Assembly (NCBI RefSeq): GCF_043290135.1
Contig: NC_134702.1
Coordinates: 86,788,817 to 86,852,816 of the forward strand
From: Rhipicephalus microplus
Lineage: Eukaryota; Arthropoda; Arachnida; Ixodida; Ixodidae
DNA: 64,000 nucleotides
Reading direction: 5' to 3'
This document shows positions 12,936 through 24,967 of this stretch, one piece after another. The notes under the pieces were generated by a model, which made no database searches, had not been told where the DNA came from, and worked only from the letters and a program-made list of their open reading frames with translations. Made by a program: the position numbers and the translations under genes. Numbering within the stretch: the stretch's first letter is position 1; the number at the start of each line of letters is the position of its first letter.

Positions 12936-14205
12936 TTCCCATATCAAGAAGAAGCTCTCCACTTGAAAAAAGAAAAAAAAAATTCTGCCTGTGCTCCTCT
13001 GGCTCCCCCTCAAAACTGTACCCATGCTGTCCCGAAACTCTACTAGAATGGGCAAAGAATTGGGGAAAAATCAGGATCGATTTCCACTACCCCACGCCTG
13101 CCAGAGCAAGCAAGACACCCTAATAAAAGGAAGTTGACGACGCAGCTGCTTGAACTTCCCAAAACCTCCGGGAAAAGCAGGGCCATCAAGCATGGGAGCT
13201 CTGGTATAGTGCAGCTGTCTGCGTCACTACAGAAATGACAACTTAACCCCAGCTCATTTGTTCGTTACGGCAAATTTGTGCTTTTCATGCTTGAAAGATG
13301 AATAACAGATTGAGAGCACCATTTTCAAACAACCGTTATGGTGGTCATTCGATACTATAGTTTCGTGCGCATGATCTCCTGCATCTTCAAATTCAATTCG
13401 TGAAAGAAATGAAATAAATTAATACACCCGCGAACTGTCGTGAAAGAATCTTTCTTGCTATAAGGTAAAGTGCTGCCACGAAGACACCTTTTTCAAAAGT
13501 TTGCGTGTGACTGGAATTCCCTTTAAACTCCCAACTTTTCTGCATGCTTTCGGCAGGCAATAGCAACAAAACGCGGTACTAAACCATTAGTGATAAATAT
13601 GCCATATTTACAGCAGCGATATTGCCTCCAGGAATCCTAGAATTAGATTTTCACTCTACACAAGGTTCACTTTTTGCACTCCACTGATTTGTGAAAGTGT
13701 ATTCCCCTTCTTGCTGAAAAATGTAAAAAAAAATCTCACTTTTCTGAGCACACATGAGGGCAACGGTGTTCTTTGGAGCCTATGTTATCGCACATGTGTA
13801 ATTATTAAACAACTAAATAATCTCAATGAGAACATTTTTAAACCACTTAATCCACAAAGAAAGGAAAAACGAAAAAGTTTACACACAAGATAGTGTAAAC
13901 TGACGCAAATGACGCATTTCTTATGGCGATAATGGCAGATCACTTACTCGACGGCGGACAGATATGGGTTAGGTCACATATAGTTTTTTCTTTCCATTAG
14001 AGTTAAGTATATTATCGTAGTTCATGGGACAAAAAAGCCGGAGCATTTTCCAAGAATATGAAGTATTAAACAATTGTCATTTGGTGCACGTTTTTGTGGC
14101 CCCTCAAGTGTTTCAGTGTGTAATGCACGTCCGAATATGAGAAACGACGCATTTTCAATGACCCAGCATCTCCTTATAGTTGTTTGGGTTTGACTTCCAA
14201 AACCC
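12936..14205. other. No recognisable gene
   Basis: AT-rich sequence between the poly-C tract and the first satellite array. Only chance ORFs. Confidence 0.5.
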
Positions 14206-14207
14206 AT

Positions 14208-15010
14208 TGGCGTCACGTAATACTAAATTTGTAATATGTGAAGCTAGCGAAACGGCCGTGAGCGCATCATGAGTGTGGCATATAGTCATGTTGTTACATG
14301 ACACGCATGTCCTGATTATCATGTTTGGATGTGTCATTAACCTATGTCGTCCATTCGCATCGCGTAATACTGAGTTTGGTACATGTGAAGCAAGCGAAGC
14401 GGCTGCGAGTGCATCATAAGTGTAGTAAGTAGTCATGTTGTTACATGACGCGCACCTCATGTTTATCATGTTTGCACCAGTATCACACCTTCGTCATCCA
14501 TTCCCAGCCCGTAATACAAAATTCGGTATAATTGAAGCTAGCGAAACGGCCGATAGCGCATCATGAGCGTGTCATTTAGTCATGTTGTTACAAGATACGC
14601 ATCTCATGATAATCTTGTTTGCACTAGTCATATACCTTCGTCATCCATTCCCGTACTGTAATGCCAACTTTGTTATATGTGACGCAAGCGAAACGGCCGA
14701 GAGCACATCATGAGCGTGGCATGTAGTCATGTTGTTACATTACAGGCGTGTCATGATTTTCATGTTAGGCTCTGTCGCTTGTATTCGCCATGCAACCATG
14801 TCATACCATACCAGTTTTTCAACATGCCATATGAACAAAACCGCCGGAAGAGCTACAGGACACCGAAATATTAATCATGACATTCATAACATACATGTCT
14901 TGATTTTCATGTGATTACTAGTCAAATATGTTCTTCATACAGTCATGTTATGCCATACCAAGTTTGGTATCGATACCATTATCGAAACGGCTAGGAGAGC
15001 TAAATGTCGT
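14208..15010. repeat. Satellite array 1, about 147-bp monomers
   Basis: Monomers share a GAAGCTAGCGAAACGGCC core, a GTCATGTTGTTACATGACA segment and a TTCGTCATCCATTC segment. The AAACGGCC anchor falls at about 14250, 14397, 14544, 14691, 14838 and 14995, so the spacing is 147, 147, 147, 147 and 157 bp. Monomers are 70-85 percent alike by eye. The fifth and sixth are the most diverged. Array 2 at 16.7-18.3 kb uses the same monomer in the same orientation. Confidence 0.9.
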
Positions 15011-15017
15011 AGGCGGC

Positions 15018-15018
<1 letters not shown>

Positions 15019-15115
<97 letters not shown>
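15019..15115. repeat. (GATA)n microsatellite
   Basis: About 24 uninterrupted GATA units directly after the last 147-bp monomer of array 1. The adjacency suggests that array and microsatellite may belong to one mobile or satellite unit. Confidence 0.97.
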
Positions 15116-15700
15116 CGCTCAAATTAACCGAAGTTCACTAAAAAATGCATCGCACTAAAAGTTGTTAACAATTTAGAGTACTTGGCACTTTACTGAGGGA
15201 GTGCATAAATCCATCCGGTTAAACGTAAGCCAACCGGCTATTACCGGATGGGCACACCGACCGGTACCGTAGGATGCGTTCAGGAAGAGTCGTTGACGAT
15301 TCAGAGTACTTCTACTATCGGAGAGCCGCAGCCGAACGTGTGAAGAAATGTCACTTCGATAAGCTTCACCGTGTTTAAAGCAGTCACTTATTTGAAGGTA
15401 CAGACACATATTCTTGTCGCTGGTTTGTGATAAAAAATTTGAAGGGCCTAGAAAAAAATACTACACCGAATTGCAACAACGCTTGCAGCCGAACAGAATG
15501 ATTTAGGTCAAAACATTGAACCTTTAGCTAAAAACATGCGTACAATTTACACTATCTGAAAGAAAACGCGCCTAAGATTCGACCAGAAACGAGCGAACAT
15601 GTTTGCTTTTCACAAGTGAATGCAATTAAGCAGGTGATAGGCAGGAGTGGAAGAGGGTTATCGCGCAATAAACGAAGACACACACAAAAATTAGCAGATC
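15116..15700. other. No recognisable gene
   Basis: Unique-looking AT-rich sequence between the GATA tract and the inverted-repeat element. The last seven bases (15694-15700, GCAGATC) form the left target duplication of that element. Confidence 0.5.
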
Positions 15701-16680
15701 TTATGGAGTTTTATACAATAATACGTAGAGGGAAATCTGGCGCTAATGTCTACGCAGGCTCCTTCCGCGGCGCTCGTACCCCCATGGTAGTTATGGAAAG
15801 TACAGGCTCCAGATCTGCTTCGGATGAATAACATTCTTGAGATTCGCGACGCTTCTTTTACGAGTGTAAAACAGGTTTATATGAACCTATATTTCATTGG
15901 AGCGTACGTCATTTATATGTACGCAAATTTATTGCGAAAGGTTTTCATTGCGAGGCGACAAAAGTGAAACTTGGGCAAATTTAACCACCAGGGTATGCAT
16001 CGCTCTGCCATTGCGTCCTAGATTTGGCATCAAGATTTATTAAATTATTCTTTACGACACTTGAAAACAAGCATGACTGTTTTTCTCCCGAAAGTACGCA
16101 TTATCTATTTATAGAAATAACAGTACATTATTAAGCGAGAACACTTAACGTTTCGTCTTCTGTGATGCTAGGTGCGTCTGTCCAAGTGGTCTGCCCCCAA
16201 TTCACCTCTGGTTCTGTTATCAAGCCGAGTCAGTGGAACGGGACGGTGCGTGTACTTAGCTTCGTCATCGTTTTGCAGTCGACCTACATGAGTTTAGGTA
16301 AAACGCGCTCATGAAGAAACATTAACTTGATGTGATATCTTGCGCTGGCATAAAACGCTACATCTATGCGCAGCGGTGAGTGGTCGACGCCTTGTTTAAA
16401 CTGTTTTAATACGACCCCTAAAGCTCGAACATCACAGCTAAACAAGAGACCTAGTGGTCTGCGGCCTCTTCAAGCAAAAAAGACACTGCTTCAGCGCTTT
16501 CCACCCCACCCCACTACCCGCGCTGTGCGAAGAACGAAACTGAAATTGTAGAAAAAGGCTTGCAGACAGCTCACTAGCTAACCCTACCTAATCCGAAGCC
16601 TGCACTTCGCATAATTCCCATGGGGGTACATGATCGCAGCGCCAGATTATTCTCTAGGTACAATTGTATGAAACTCTATG
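15701..16680. mobile_element. 980-bp inverted-repeat (foldback-like) element with 7-bp TSD
   Basis: The left arm (about 15701-15823) is the reverse complement of the right arm (about 16593-16680) over roughly 90 positions, with a few mismatches and one insertion of about 20 nt in the left arm. Shared blocks include a TATGGAG/CTCTATG end, an AATCTGGCGCT block and a GTACCCCCATG block. The sequence GCAGATC lies immediately outside each end (15694-15700 and 16681-16687), an exact 7-bp target-site duplication. The interior (15824-16592) has no transposase-like frame. A non-autonomous DNA transposon is the simplest reading. The family is not identified, though hAT-type elements usually make 8-bp duplications. 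Confidence 0.7.
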
Positions 16681-16744
16681 GCAGATCCCACGTACACTGG
16701 GAATCGATGATATGCGAATCGTGAATGAGAAATGTTGATATATC

Positions 16745-17203
16745 ACTTTAAAATCAGCACAACGTTACGAGGTGGAGATAAATCATGCCGTACATGACAT
16801 CCGTGTCATAATTATCATGCTTGAATGTGTTGTTTACCTTCGTCATCTATTCACGTTACTTGGTACTAAATTTTGTATATGTGGAGCTAGCGAAATGGCT
16901 GCAAGCACACTATGAGCATAGCTTGCAGTCATGTCTTACATGACACGCATATCATTATTATCATGTTCAAACGGGTCATTTGCCTTCGTCTTCTATTCAC
17001 GTCACGTGAAACCAAATTTAGTATATGTGGAGCTAGCGAAACGGCCGCGAGCACGCTAAGATTGTGGTAAGTTGTGATGTTCTTACATGACACGCGTGTC
17101 GCGATTATCATGTTTGTACCGGTCATATAATTCATCATCCATTGACGTCACGTAACACAAAATTCGATATATGTGGAGTTAGCAAAACGGCTGCAAGCGC
17201 ATC
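16745..17203. repeat. Satellite array 2, left part (147-bp family)
   Basis: Same monomer as array 1. The AAAYGG anchor is at about 16893, 17039 and 17185, spacing 146 bp. The third monomer is cut by the insertion at 17208. Confidence 0.88.
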
Positions 17204-17207
17204 TTGA

Positions 17208-17616
17208 AGGGCCCCAATATATTCCCATGTAGCGTTGACGCGCGCTCACACTGCGAACAGCGACGCTACGTTAGCAAAACACGAGTACGTATGTCTGATG
17301 CCAGGCGCGATCAGCGTCCATAGGCGCGGCCCGACAGAAACCAGCGCGAAATGCGACAAGCTGCATTTCGCACCGATGTGATAGAGTAACAATACTCTAT
17401 GCTGATGCGTTACCCAGACAACACTGCGTCTCCTTCTTTTTCGCGACGGAGGTACGCCAGACGCGCTGAAACACGCATGCATCAAAGCAACGCAGCGCGG
17501 GGCGCGCCTGCGAGTGCATCGTAGGATCGGCGCCTGGCGCGGCAACGCCGGCGTGACGCGACAAAATGAACGCCGGCGAGCACGCACACCCCATCATGTC
17601 GAAACGTATTGGCGCC
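17208..17616. mobile_element. 409-bp MITE-like insertion within a satellite monomer
   Basis: A GC-richer block interrupts a 147-bp monomer between its 'catcttga' and 'gtggcatg' segments. It begins AGGGCCCCAATA and ends TATTGGCGCC, giving short imperfect terminal inverted repeats (CCAATA against TATTGG cores). TTGA flanks both ends (17204-17207 and 17617-17620), consistent with a 4-bp target duplication. Inside, GCGAAATGC at about 17348 and GCATTTCGC at about 17364 form a perfect 9-bp hairpin. No transposase is encoded. The 4-bp TTNA-type duplication recalls TTAA-specific superfamilies such as piggyBac, but this is inference. Confidence 0.6.
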
Positions 17617-17620
17617 TTGA

Positions 17621-18335
17621 CTGTGGCATGTCGTCATGTTCTCACATGACACGCATTTCATGATTACTATGTTTGCACCAGTCACGTACATTCGTCATCT
17701 ATTGATGTCACATAATGCCAATTTTTGCATATGTGAAGCTAGCGAAACGGCCGCGAGCTTATCATGATTGTGGCATGTAGTCATATTGGTACATTACAGC
17801 ATGTGATTATCATGTGTGGATGTGTCAGTTACCTAAGCCGTCCGTTCGCGTCGCGTAATACCGAGTTTGGTACATGTGAAGCTAGCGAAACGGCCACCAG
17901 AGCGTCTTGAGCGTGGCATGTTGTCGTGTTTTATTTGACACGGATCTCATGTTCATCATGTTTTCACCAGTATTATACCTTCGTCATCCATTCACGTCCC
18001 GTAATGCCAAATTTGGTATAAGTGCAGCTAGCGAAATGGCCACCAGCACATCATCAGCGTGGAATGTAGTCATGTTGTTGCATTACACGCATGTCATGAT
18101 TTTCATGTTAGGGTCTGTCGCTTGTGTTCGCCATGCAATCATGTCATACCATACCAGTTTTGCAACATGCCATGTTAACGAAACCACCGAAAGCGCTTCA
18201 AGACCATGAAATGTATATCATGACATTCATCATATACATGTCATGATCTTTTATGTTATGACTTGTAAAATGTGTTCTTCATACAGTCATGTTATGTCAC
18301 ACAGAGGTTGGTATACTCTACCTTAACTAAACGTA
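17621..18335. repeat. Satellite array 2, right part (147-bp family)
   Basis: Anchors at about 17745, 17888, 18034, 18181 and 18329, so the spacing is 143, 146, 147 and 148 bp. The last two monomers are of the same diverged type as the last two in array 1, so the internal order of monomer variants is conserved between arrays. Confidence 0.88.
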
Positions 18336-20225
18336 GCATATCCTGTAACTCTAATAAAGCACATCACACAGCACCTTTAACGCCCCAGAACTGGCGATGT
18401 TTGTCTGGGTTTTCACTGGACATGCTACTCTGGGTGCAGGGTGATTATTACGGTAAATACCGTGATAAACAGATAAGGCTTGAAAAACTCGTTGACGGCG
18501 TAATTTTTGTCGACCCTGTCTCATGAAAGGTGAAGTGCATGAAAGGGCTTTTTTGGTTTCCCCATAGTAGGGTACCGAGTACTCTAAATGGTTAATAACT
18601 TCTTTAAACACAACCACACACTACACTATCTAAAAGTTTCAATCAGGCTTGCAGCCCGCAAGAAAATGAGTAGTGCTTTTGTGGCGCGTCTCGCACATTA
18701 GCTCAGGAACAAAAATTTCATTGTCATGCATTGTTATTCGAGGCGTGCTTATACGGGGATTTCCTTTTTTTGTCAATGTGATGAGCCTCACCGACTTCCG
18801 CCTGATTTTCATGCATTATGATTCATATGATGTCGAGAAAGTTAAGGTGCATCCATGTTCTTCCCATTGACGGGCAACGTGCACGCGTTGCTTTCCATTG
18901 AACGCGGGTGTTTCGAACACCTTACATTGAGGCAACGTCCAGTCTGCCTAATTCAGACATTACCGCACAAAAAAGAAGCTGGTATACAAGTATTATTGTG
19001 CAAGGTACATAAGGTGACTTGAGTTTCTTACCATGAAGCCATTTTTTCTTCTTTTTGTCACACCTGAACTTAGTTTTGAGAAGGATGTGTTGCACGTTTT
19101 TGCGTTTTTTTTGCGCTGCCGATTTTAAAGATGCATATCGAATCCAACTTGACCAAATGTCAGTTCTTCTGCTGTGATCAAATATTGCCTTTTTTCTCGG
19201 GTTGTAACCAAGGAGGTTGAATAAATGGTTTGAACAAAAGTTAAGACAAAAAACTTTGATACCTCATCAAACAAAAAAATAAACCATCGGCTTCGACCGT
19301 CCAGCTGCTTCGGGGACAGATGATGCAAAAAAAGTAATCATCAATGATGTCAACGTATAACGTCGTCATAAAGTCACAGCTTGCAAAAATTTTCGACGCC
19401 ATAATGACGCTACAAAATGTAGAGTGGCTTCACGAGATGTAACGCCACACAATGCCGCTTTAGCGAGCTCTCCTGAGCGGAGAAAGCCGGAGGGTGCGGG
19501 ACCTCAACAAAAATGCTACGATGGCGCTTGGCAGTAACACTTAAAGCCGCGGCTTCTGTTTCCTCCCCCTTTATACATTTACCGAGGAGAAAAAGAAGAC
19601 AGCTTTTTCCTTTGAGTTGTCTGTCTTACGTGAATGCACAAAACCGGTGTGACGTTTTCACTCAAACTTTATGTAGACATATGCCCCACGAGGTAAGCCA
19701 AACATTACTCGGAGGGCAACACGATGATCGCGTTCCAGCTGTGACATTAAAGCAGAGGGTTAATTCAAGGCTGGTAAGGCATTAATAACGCGAGAGATTG
19801 CAGATTGGTACACATGTACAGCGCACCAGTTTCCGCTAAAACTTCAAGCCAACCCATGGGCGCTACATAATATTGTACGTATGCCCCAAGACCCAGGTGG
19901 CCGCGCACTCGGTAACAGGCTGTTCCGGCACCGGCTTTCTCAAACGGATAAGCAAAAGTTATGGCGGCTTCGTCCACTGACATTACAGGTGATTCCGGCG
20001 AAAGCATTGCGTTGACAACATCGAAAGAGCACAGCTATTTTACTTTCCCTACCCCTCTGTCGATTACAAGAATACGCAAAAGTGTGACCGACCTGTTTCA
20101 GAGCTATACCAATTAGCCCATCGACTCTTATTTGCAGAATCTGAAATTATGCAAAAGTATGTACAGACGCGCCTGTACGCAGAGACGGCCTGAGCGCTTC
20201 TGCAGCCTTCTGCGCTTAAGCCGTT
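18336..20225. other. No gene; possible dispersed repeat near 19330-19500
   Basis: The 19330-19460 stretch has clustered TGACG/CGTCA-type motifs (GATGTCAACG, ACGTCGTCAT, CATAATGACGC, GATGTAACGCC). This looks like a repetitive element and not unique DNA, but I cannot define ends. The rest holds chance ORFs only. Confidence 0.35.
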
Positions 20226-20229
20226 ATCG

Positions 20230-21050
20230 GGCGGTTGTGTAAAATATCGCACCCCTCAACGTCGGTGATTTCGGAGCCAGGAGCAATTGATGTCATCAAA
20301 TACGTGCAGGAAGGGCTACCAGCATCGACAGTCGCCATCCTTAAACACTCTCATGGTGCCCTTAGCACACTAACCGGCAAAGAGAGCGACAGCTTTATTG
20401 CATGCAGCATAAAGGACTCCGCCAACAAAATTCTCTCACGTAGGCTATCTCTGCTTCACAGTGGGTACCTTCGTACGCGGGAATCGCGGGCAATAAAGAA
20501 GCAGATCGCATTGCTTGGTGTTTTAACCACGATGATTATGACTGTCCCGAAATTTCATCTACAATAGAAATCGCTCGTCTGCTTTTACGCCAACACTTCA
20601 TAAAACAGCATCCAGACCAGCGTGTGGCAGACGGAACAATCTCTTCCCGTGTTCGTGGCCGTGTCTTGCTTTGCCGTTCCAGGGTGATGTTAAATAAATT
20701 ACAGATAGGCTCCTTGCCGGTGCGCGAACGATTATACCGTCAAAGACGTGCGGGCAGTCCACTGTGTGCAGCTTCTTGCTCCTGCGATACACTTGAGCAT
20801 CTCGTAGTGCACTGCGCCGCATTTGGTATACGCAGCGGGCTTTGCTTAACAAGGAATATGAATCTTTGGGACTTAAGTGCACGACCCTAGACAATAATTC
20901 ATTTCCAAGAGGCCGTTATTCTTGGCGTGACCGGGCCCATCCAGCTTTACTGACTTTTGTAAACCAAACAAACCGGGACAGCCGTTTATGGGCTCTTTTA
21001 ATTTCTAATTTATTTATGCTTGTCTTAGTCTTCGTCATTTCTTTTTTTTA
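20230..21050 (+). pseudogene. 3' part of a LINE ORF2: RNase H and zinc-finger-like tail
   Basis: Reading across one frameshift gives RLSLL, then WVPSYAGIAGNKEADRIA (about 20462-20515), the hallmark end of the RNase H domain in I/R1/LOA-type LINEs (family WVPSHxGIxGNExADxxA). The frame 20624-20890 continues with a basic stretch and LCAASCSCDTLEHLVVHC (about 20760-20815), the C-terminal CCHC-like finger (CxxC...EHxxxxC) that closes such ORF2 proteins. More homologous-looking sequence continues in another frame to about 21000. Apurinic endonuclease and reverse transcriptase are absent, so the copy is strongly 5'-truncated, as is common for LINEs. Confidence 0.8.
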
Positions 21051-21217
21051 ATATCCCCCTTCTCTCTTTCTATCTTCCTATCTTCTGGCTCTTCCATCCT
21101 TCCTGAAGAGCAGGCATTGTGTCCGTTCAGGTGGAAGTTGCCTCCTTGCTCTCTCTCTCTTTCCTCTGTGTCCTTGTATATCCGTGTGAGGAAATACAAT
21201 AATAATAAAAATAATAT
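21051..21217 (+). mobile_element. LINE 3' UTR and AAT-rich tail
   Basis: Pyrimidine-rich sequence with a GAGCAGGCATTGTG segment, CT-rich runs and a terminal AATAATAATAAAAATAATATT stretch (shown in part) follows the ORF2 remnant directly. This is the expected 3' end of a non-LTR element with a simple-repeat tail in place of poly(A). Confidence 0.7.
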
Positions 21218-23357
21218 TACTCCTATGCCTCCTTTGTTATCGGTGAAGTTTCTGTCAGTTGAAGGGTTTCGGGGAGGCAGCATAATTCGCAAAAAAAAAA
21301 CATACCGCTGGCAATATTGCCCTCGAAAGAGCTCCAGCGATTTGGGTACCTACACCCGTCGTTCACCTTCAACTGATGCCATTTCGATGGCGGGTGTGTT
21401 GGCTTTCAGCCATTTATTGACATTATGATATTTTATCATAGCCACACGTCATATGATGTTGCCAATTCACACCATTTCACGAGTGACTGTCACTTTTTTT
21501 TCGGTAACAAGCGCGTGTATCAAGTTCCAGTTGTCAGCATTGTGGAAAGAAAGGGCCAGGAGCATACATTGCACAATATACTAGAAATAACAAAAGAAAG
21601 AAAGAAAAGAAATTTGTAGCTCCGGCTTGCCCACGCAAAGCTCTGCTTGACTCCTCCCCCTCTCCCTTCATGAGGGAACGTCTCCAAGATTCTGAACCGC
21701 ATTTTGCAATATCTTCGCTCATTTTTGTTTTTTTATATCGTGTTGACAGAGAAAATAAAGTTAATCCGGAGCTTCATCTACTCTCTGCAGCCTTTCTTTA
21801 TTTCAGTAATGTGACTGAGCAATGAATCACGCTGTAACGACAATGATTTTTGTCTTATAGTCCTTGCAATACGTTTTCTAGACTGAATTTGTGCACTGAA
21901 ATAACTTCGCCGGTAGAATGCTCCGAGTGCGAGTGGAATAAACAAAGATCTCAAGCTTCATAGCTTTGGCTAACCTACCAGAGATGGTTTTACTCAAGTA
22001 GTTGGCGAAGCACTAAATTTGGTTGAAGCTACACAGATTTTCTTCTCACAGCAGATGTGTTCGTTAGGTTTAACAGTAGGTTCGCTGATGTTAACTTCAC
22101 TGATCATCAAGCCCTTAAACAAATTGGGCAGGTATTCATCTATTCAGTTTTCCCAACTATATATTTCCCACTTGGCTCTAGTGAGAAAGAAAAAGAAAAC
22201 ATAAATTATAGAAACAAAACAGCAGTGACAGATATTTTATAGGATATAGCTTCAATATTATAAGAAGCGCCAAAGATCGAGGTCAATTCAATCCAAAGTT
22301 CCTCTACGTCATCTATCCCCTTTGTTTCATTTAAACATGTCACCCTTATAACACAGCTGTTTATTTATATTTCTGTTTTTCTTTTTCTGGAGTATTTAGC
22401 AAACGTGAAGCTGTTTATAAAACCACACAACACAAAACTATTCATGAAATGAAACAGCGTGCCTCTATATTTACATCGGATCACTTCCTTCCAATTTTAC
22501 CTCCTTCCCCTGTTTCGGACTTCACTATCAATATCCAAAACTTGCCCCCACCCCCCAACTCCACCCTTCTTGGAAATACCAAGCTAATAAATCATACCAC
22601 AGAAAATCAACGATATACCAACTACGTAAGTAATACGTACGCATAGTTTAGTTACGTTGAAGTTGCATTATATTTCATTTACGTTAAGTATAGTGCAGTA
22701 GCATTAAGCATAGTTCACTTACATTATTCGCTATACGTGATTAAAGTAGGTATTATGTACGTGTACGATGCACCTGGACATTCGAGTTGCCGTAGACTGA
22801 CGCCAATGCAATGAACTTGGAGGACTTGAAGTAAAGGTCAGGACAAAACGCGCATCCGTGTCTTGCATTCACTTTTCGTCTAGCTCATTCAAAAACATTT
22901 GCACCTGCCAGTTCCGTGTAAATTACCGTACTTACGAAAAACAGTATACCCACTTGGACGATTGCGCTTTTCCTGTTATTTAAAAATGACCCACTTGTAA
23001 GGAGGTGCCCTAGTTGCGTCGCGATGTCATTCTACTCCATACTGCTAAATTTTTTTTACAAACAGCTTTTTTCATTACCGAAAAGCGGTATACAGAAGAG
23101 AAAGGAAAATGCTTTTGAACTGTGCGACAGGGGCAGGAATTTAAGCTGTCTGAAAGAGTTCGCAGCTCTAAACAAAGGCTAAATGTGCTGAAAAAAAATT
23201 AGAATACCACGTGACGCATGGGAAGGATAGACAACCAATTACACTGGCTAGCGAGACAATTCTCGGAAGGGCTCGCGTGAACAGACTTCACCGGTCACTC
23301 TACTAACACCGATGAAAACACCTTGAAAGACCTTTTGCGGAGATAAAAAAGCCACCT
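21218..23357. other. No recognisable gene
   Basis: AT-rich sequence with scattered chance ORFs of under 105 aa. TACGT-rich stretches near 22620-22780 look like simple-sequence drift. Confidence 0.5.
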
Positions 23358-23373
23358 CCCCCCCCCCCCCCCC
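23358..23373. repeat. C16 homopolymer within a weak palindrome
   Basis: Sixteen C lie between an AAAAGCCACCT and an AGGCGGCTT segment, so the C-run is in the loop of an imperfect inverted repeat (about 23346-23400). Confidence 0.85.
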
Positions 23374-24317
23374 ACCCCACCAAAAAAGGAGAAGGCGGCT
23401 TGAGCAGGGAGAAAATGAATCTAGGAAATGAATAACAGGCGTCCAAGCGAAACTGGCGAAGCACTTTTTCTTCTTTGCTTCGCTTTAGTGTTTCAACGCG
23501 GCTGCCTTGTCACTACGAGCCGTTGTTCTCTTCTATAATCGAACATCCATTACGATCCCTCTCGCAGCCTAAGGAAAATTGGAAGTACGATGTAATCTGC
23601 GCAGAAAGCCGGGCTGTCCAACAGAAAAAGAAAAGACCCGGTAAGGAACTCAGCTTTTTTTCTTTTGTTTTGCTGGTGCAGATTCTCATAATATCGCGTA
23701 GGTGTGAAATAGAAAAAAAAAACATGGCGAGGATGGCACTTCTTCGTTTTTCTGTGATGTTGTTGCAATCAATAATCGCAATGTGACGCGGCCGGCATTG
23801 TGTATTTCGGTCCAGTATTTTATAATAGCTTTGCTGCGATTCACAAACAACAACGAGAACAGCAACAAAAAGGGTTTCGTTAATTATACGAACTTCGTAC
23901 ACTTTTAACGTTTCTTTTCGTGCTCAAGCATCCAAGAAAATCCTCCCTTTCGAAAGCGCGTCCTGAAAAGAGCTATAGGGGGCCGATTACATATAGGCTT
24001 ATGCACCGGCATTTATTTCCATTTACGATGTACTTCTCAACTGACCTCAGCCGTCCGGTTAGAGCCGTGTTGCTGCGATCAGGCTGAAGCCCCCTCACCA
24101 CTCCCTTTTTTCTGTGTGTTATCTCCATTTATATTGGTCCGTCCTATTCTGTTCCGTTTTAAGTGGCTTGCTGTGCACGGTGGGTTTCGGTTTATGTTAT
24201 CTCTGTCACTGTATTTCTATAGGCTTTGCAGCAAAAAATACAGAATTCTAAAAACGCGTAACACACTGAAACAAGGTGAAATAACATGTTTCGCTTACAG
24301 CAACTGTATTGCAATAA

Positions 24318-24320
<3 letters not shown>
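23374..24320. other. No recognisable gene
   Basis: Overlapping ORFs of 60-130 aa occur on both strands in an A/T-run-rich context. None shows a domain I recognise. Confidence 0.45.
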
Positions 24321-24396
<76 letters not shown>

Positions 24397-24407
24397 GCGC
24401 GCGCACG

Positions 24408-24438
<31 letters not shown>

Positions 24439-24440
24439 TT
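24321..24440. repeat. (CA)n/(CG)n compound microsatellite
   Basis: (CA)n of about 60 bp, then (CG)n of about 20 bp, then CGCA units and (CA)n. Alternating purine-pyrimidine DNA of this kind can adopt Z-DNA. Confidence 0.96.
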
Positions 24441-24967
24441 CTAGTTTTTCCCATTTTATAGGGATTAACACATTATTTCGTATATGACAAGACAGCCGTT
24501 TATCACAATGGCTTATTTAGTCCAGTGTTCACTACGAAGTGTTCCATGAAGATGTTCGTTTTTCCTGACGATGCATTACAATCGTAATGAGAAAGGTCGT
24601 CTGTGCGAGCATAATGCTTTCTTCTATAATTTTTTTCTCCATTTGCGTACGCTACGCATACCTAAAGAATGTGACCGACAATCTCGTTTTGGTGACCACA
24701 GTAGCACTTCGGTGAACTGGATTGGCGTAATCTGCGCAGAAAGCTGTTCGTATGCACTTCTTCTAACTCTTTTGGCGTGACGTCTCAAGTAGTCGAGGGG
24801 CATCTGACGCTACTACGATTTTTTTAGGGGCGAAGCTCCTTATGGCGTGGCTTGTGCGTCCCTCGTAGTACGTAACCACCAGTGGCACATACCCGAAATA
24901 GGTCTAACATTTGACCTCCAAGGTGGTGCAGGTGAGAGAATTCTTTTGTGCCTTGTTTAACAATAAA

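Noticed and set aside
14208..15010. 147-bp array as a CRISPR or gene cluster
   Set aside because: Monomers are continuous tandem copies with no repeat/spacer alternation and no coding capacity.
15019..15115. Possible CRISPR-like array
   Set aside because: Pure (GATA)n with no spacers.
24116..24487. 123-aa ORF with His-Thr repeats
   Set aside because: Translation of (CA)n.
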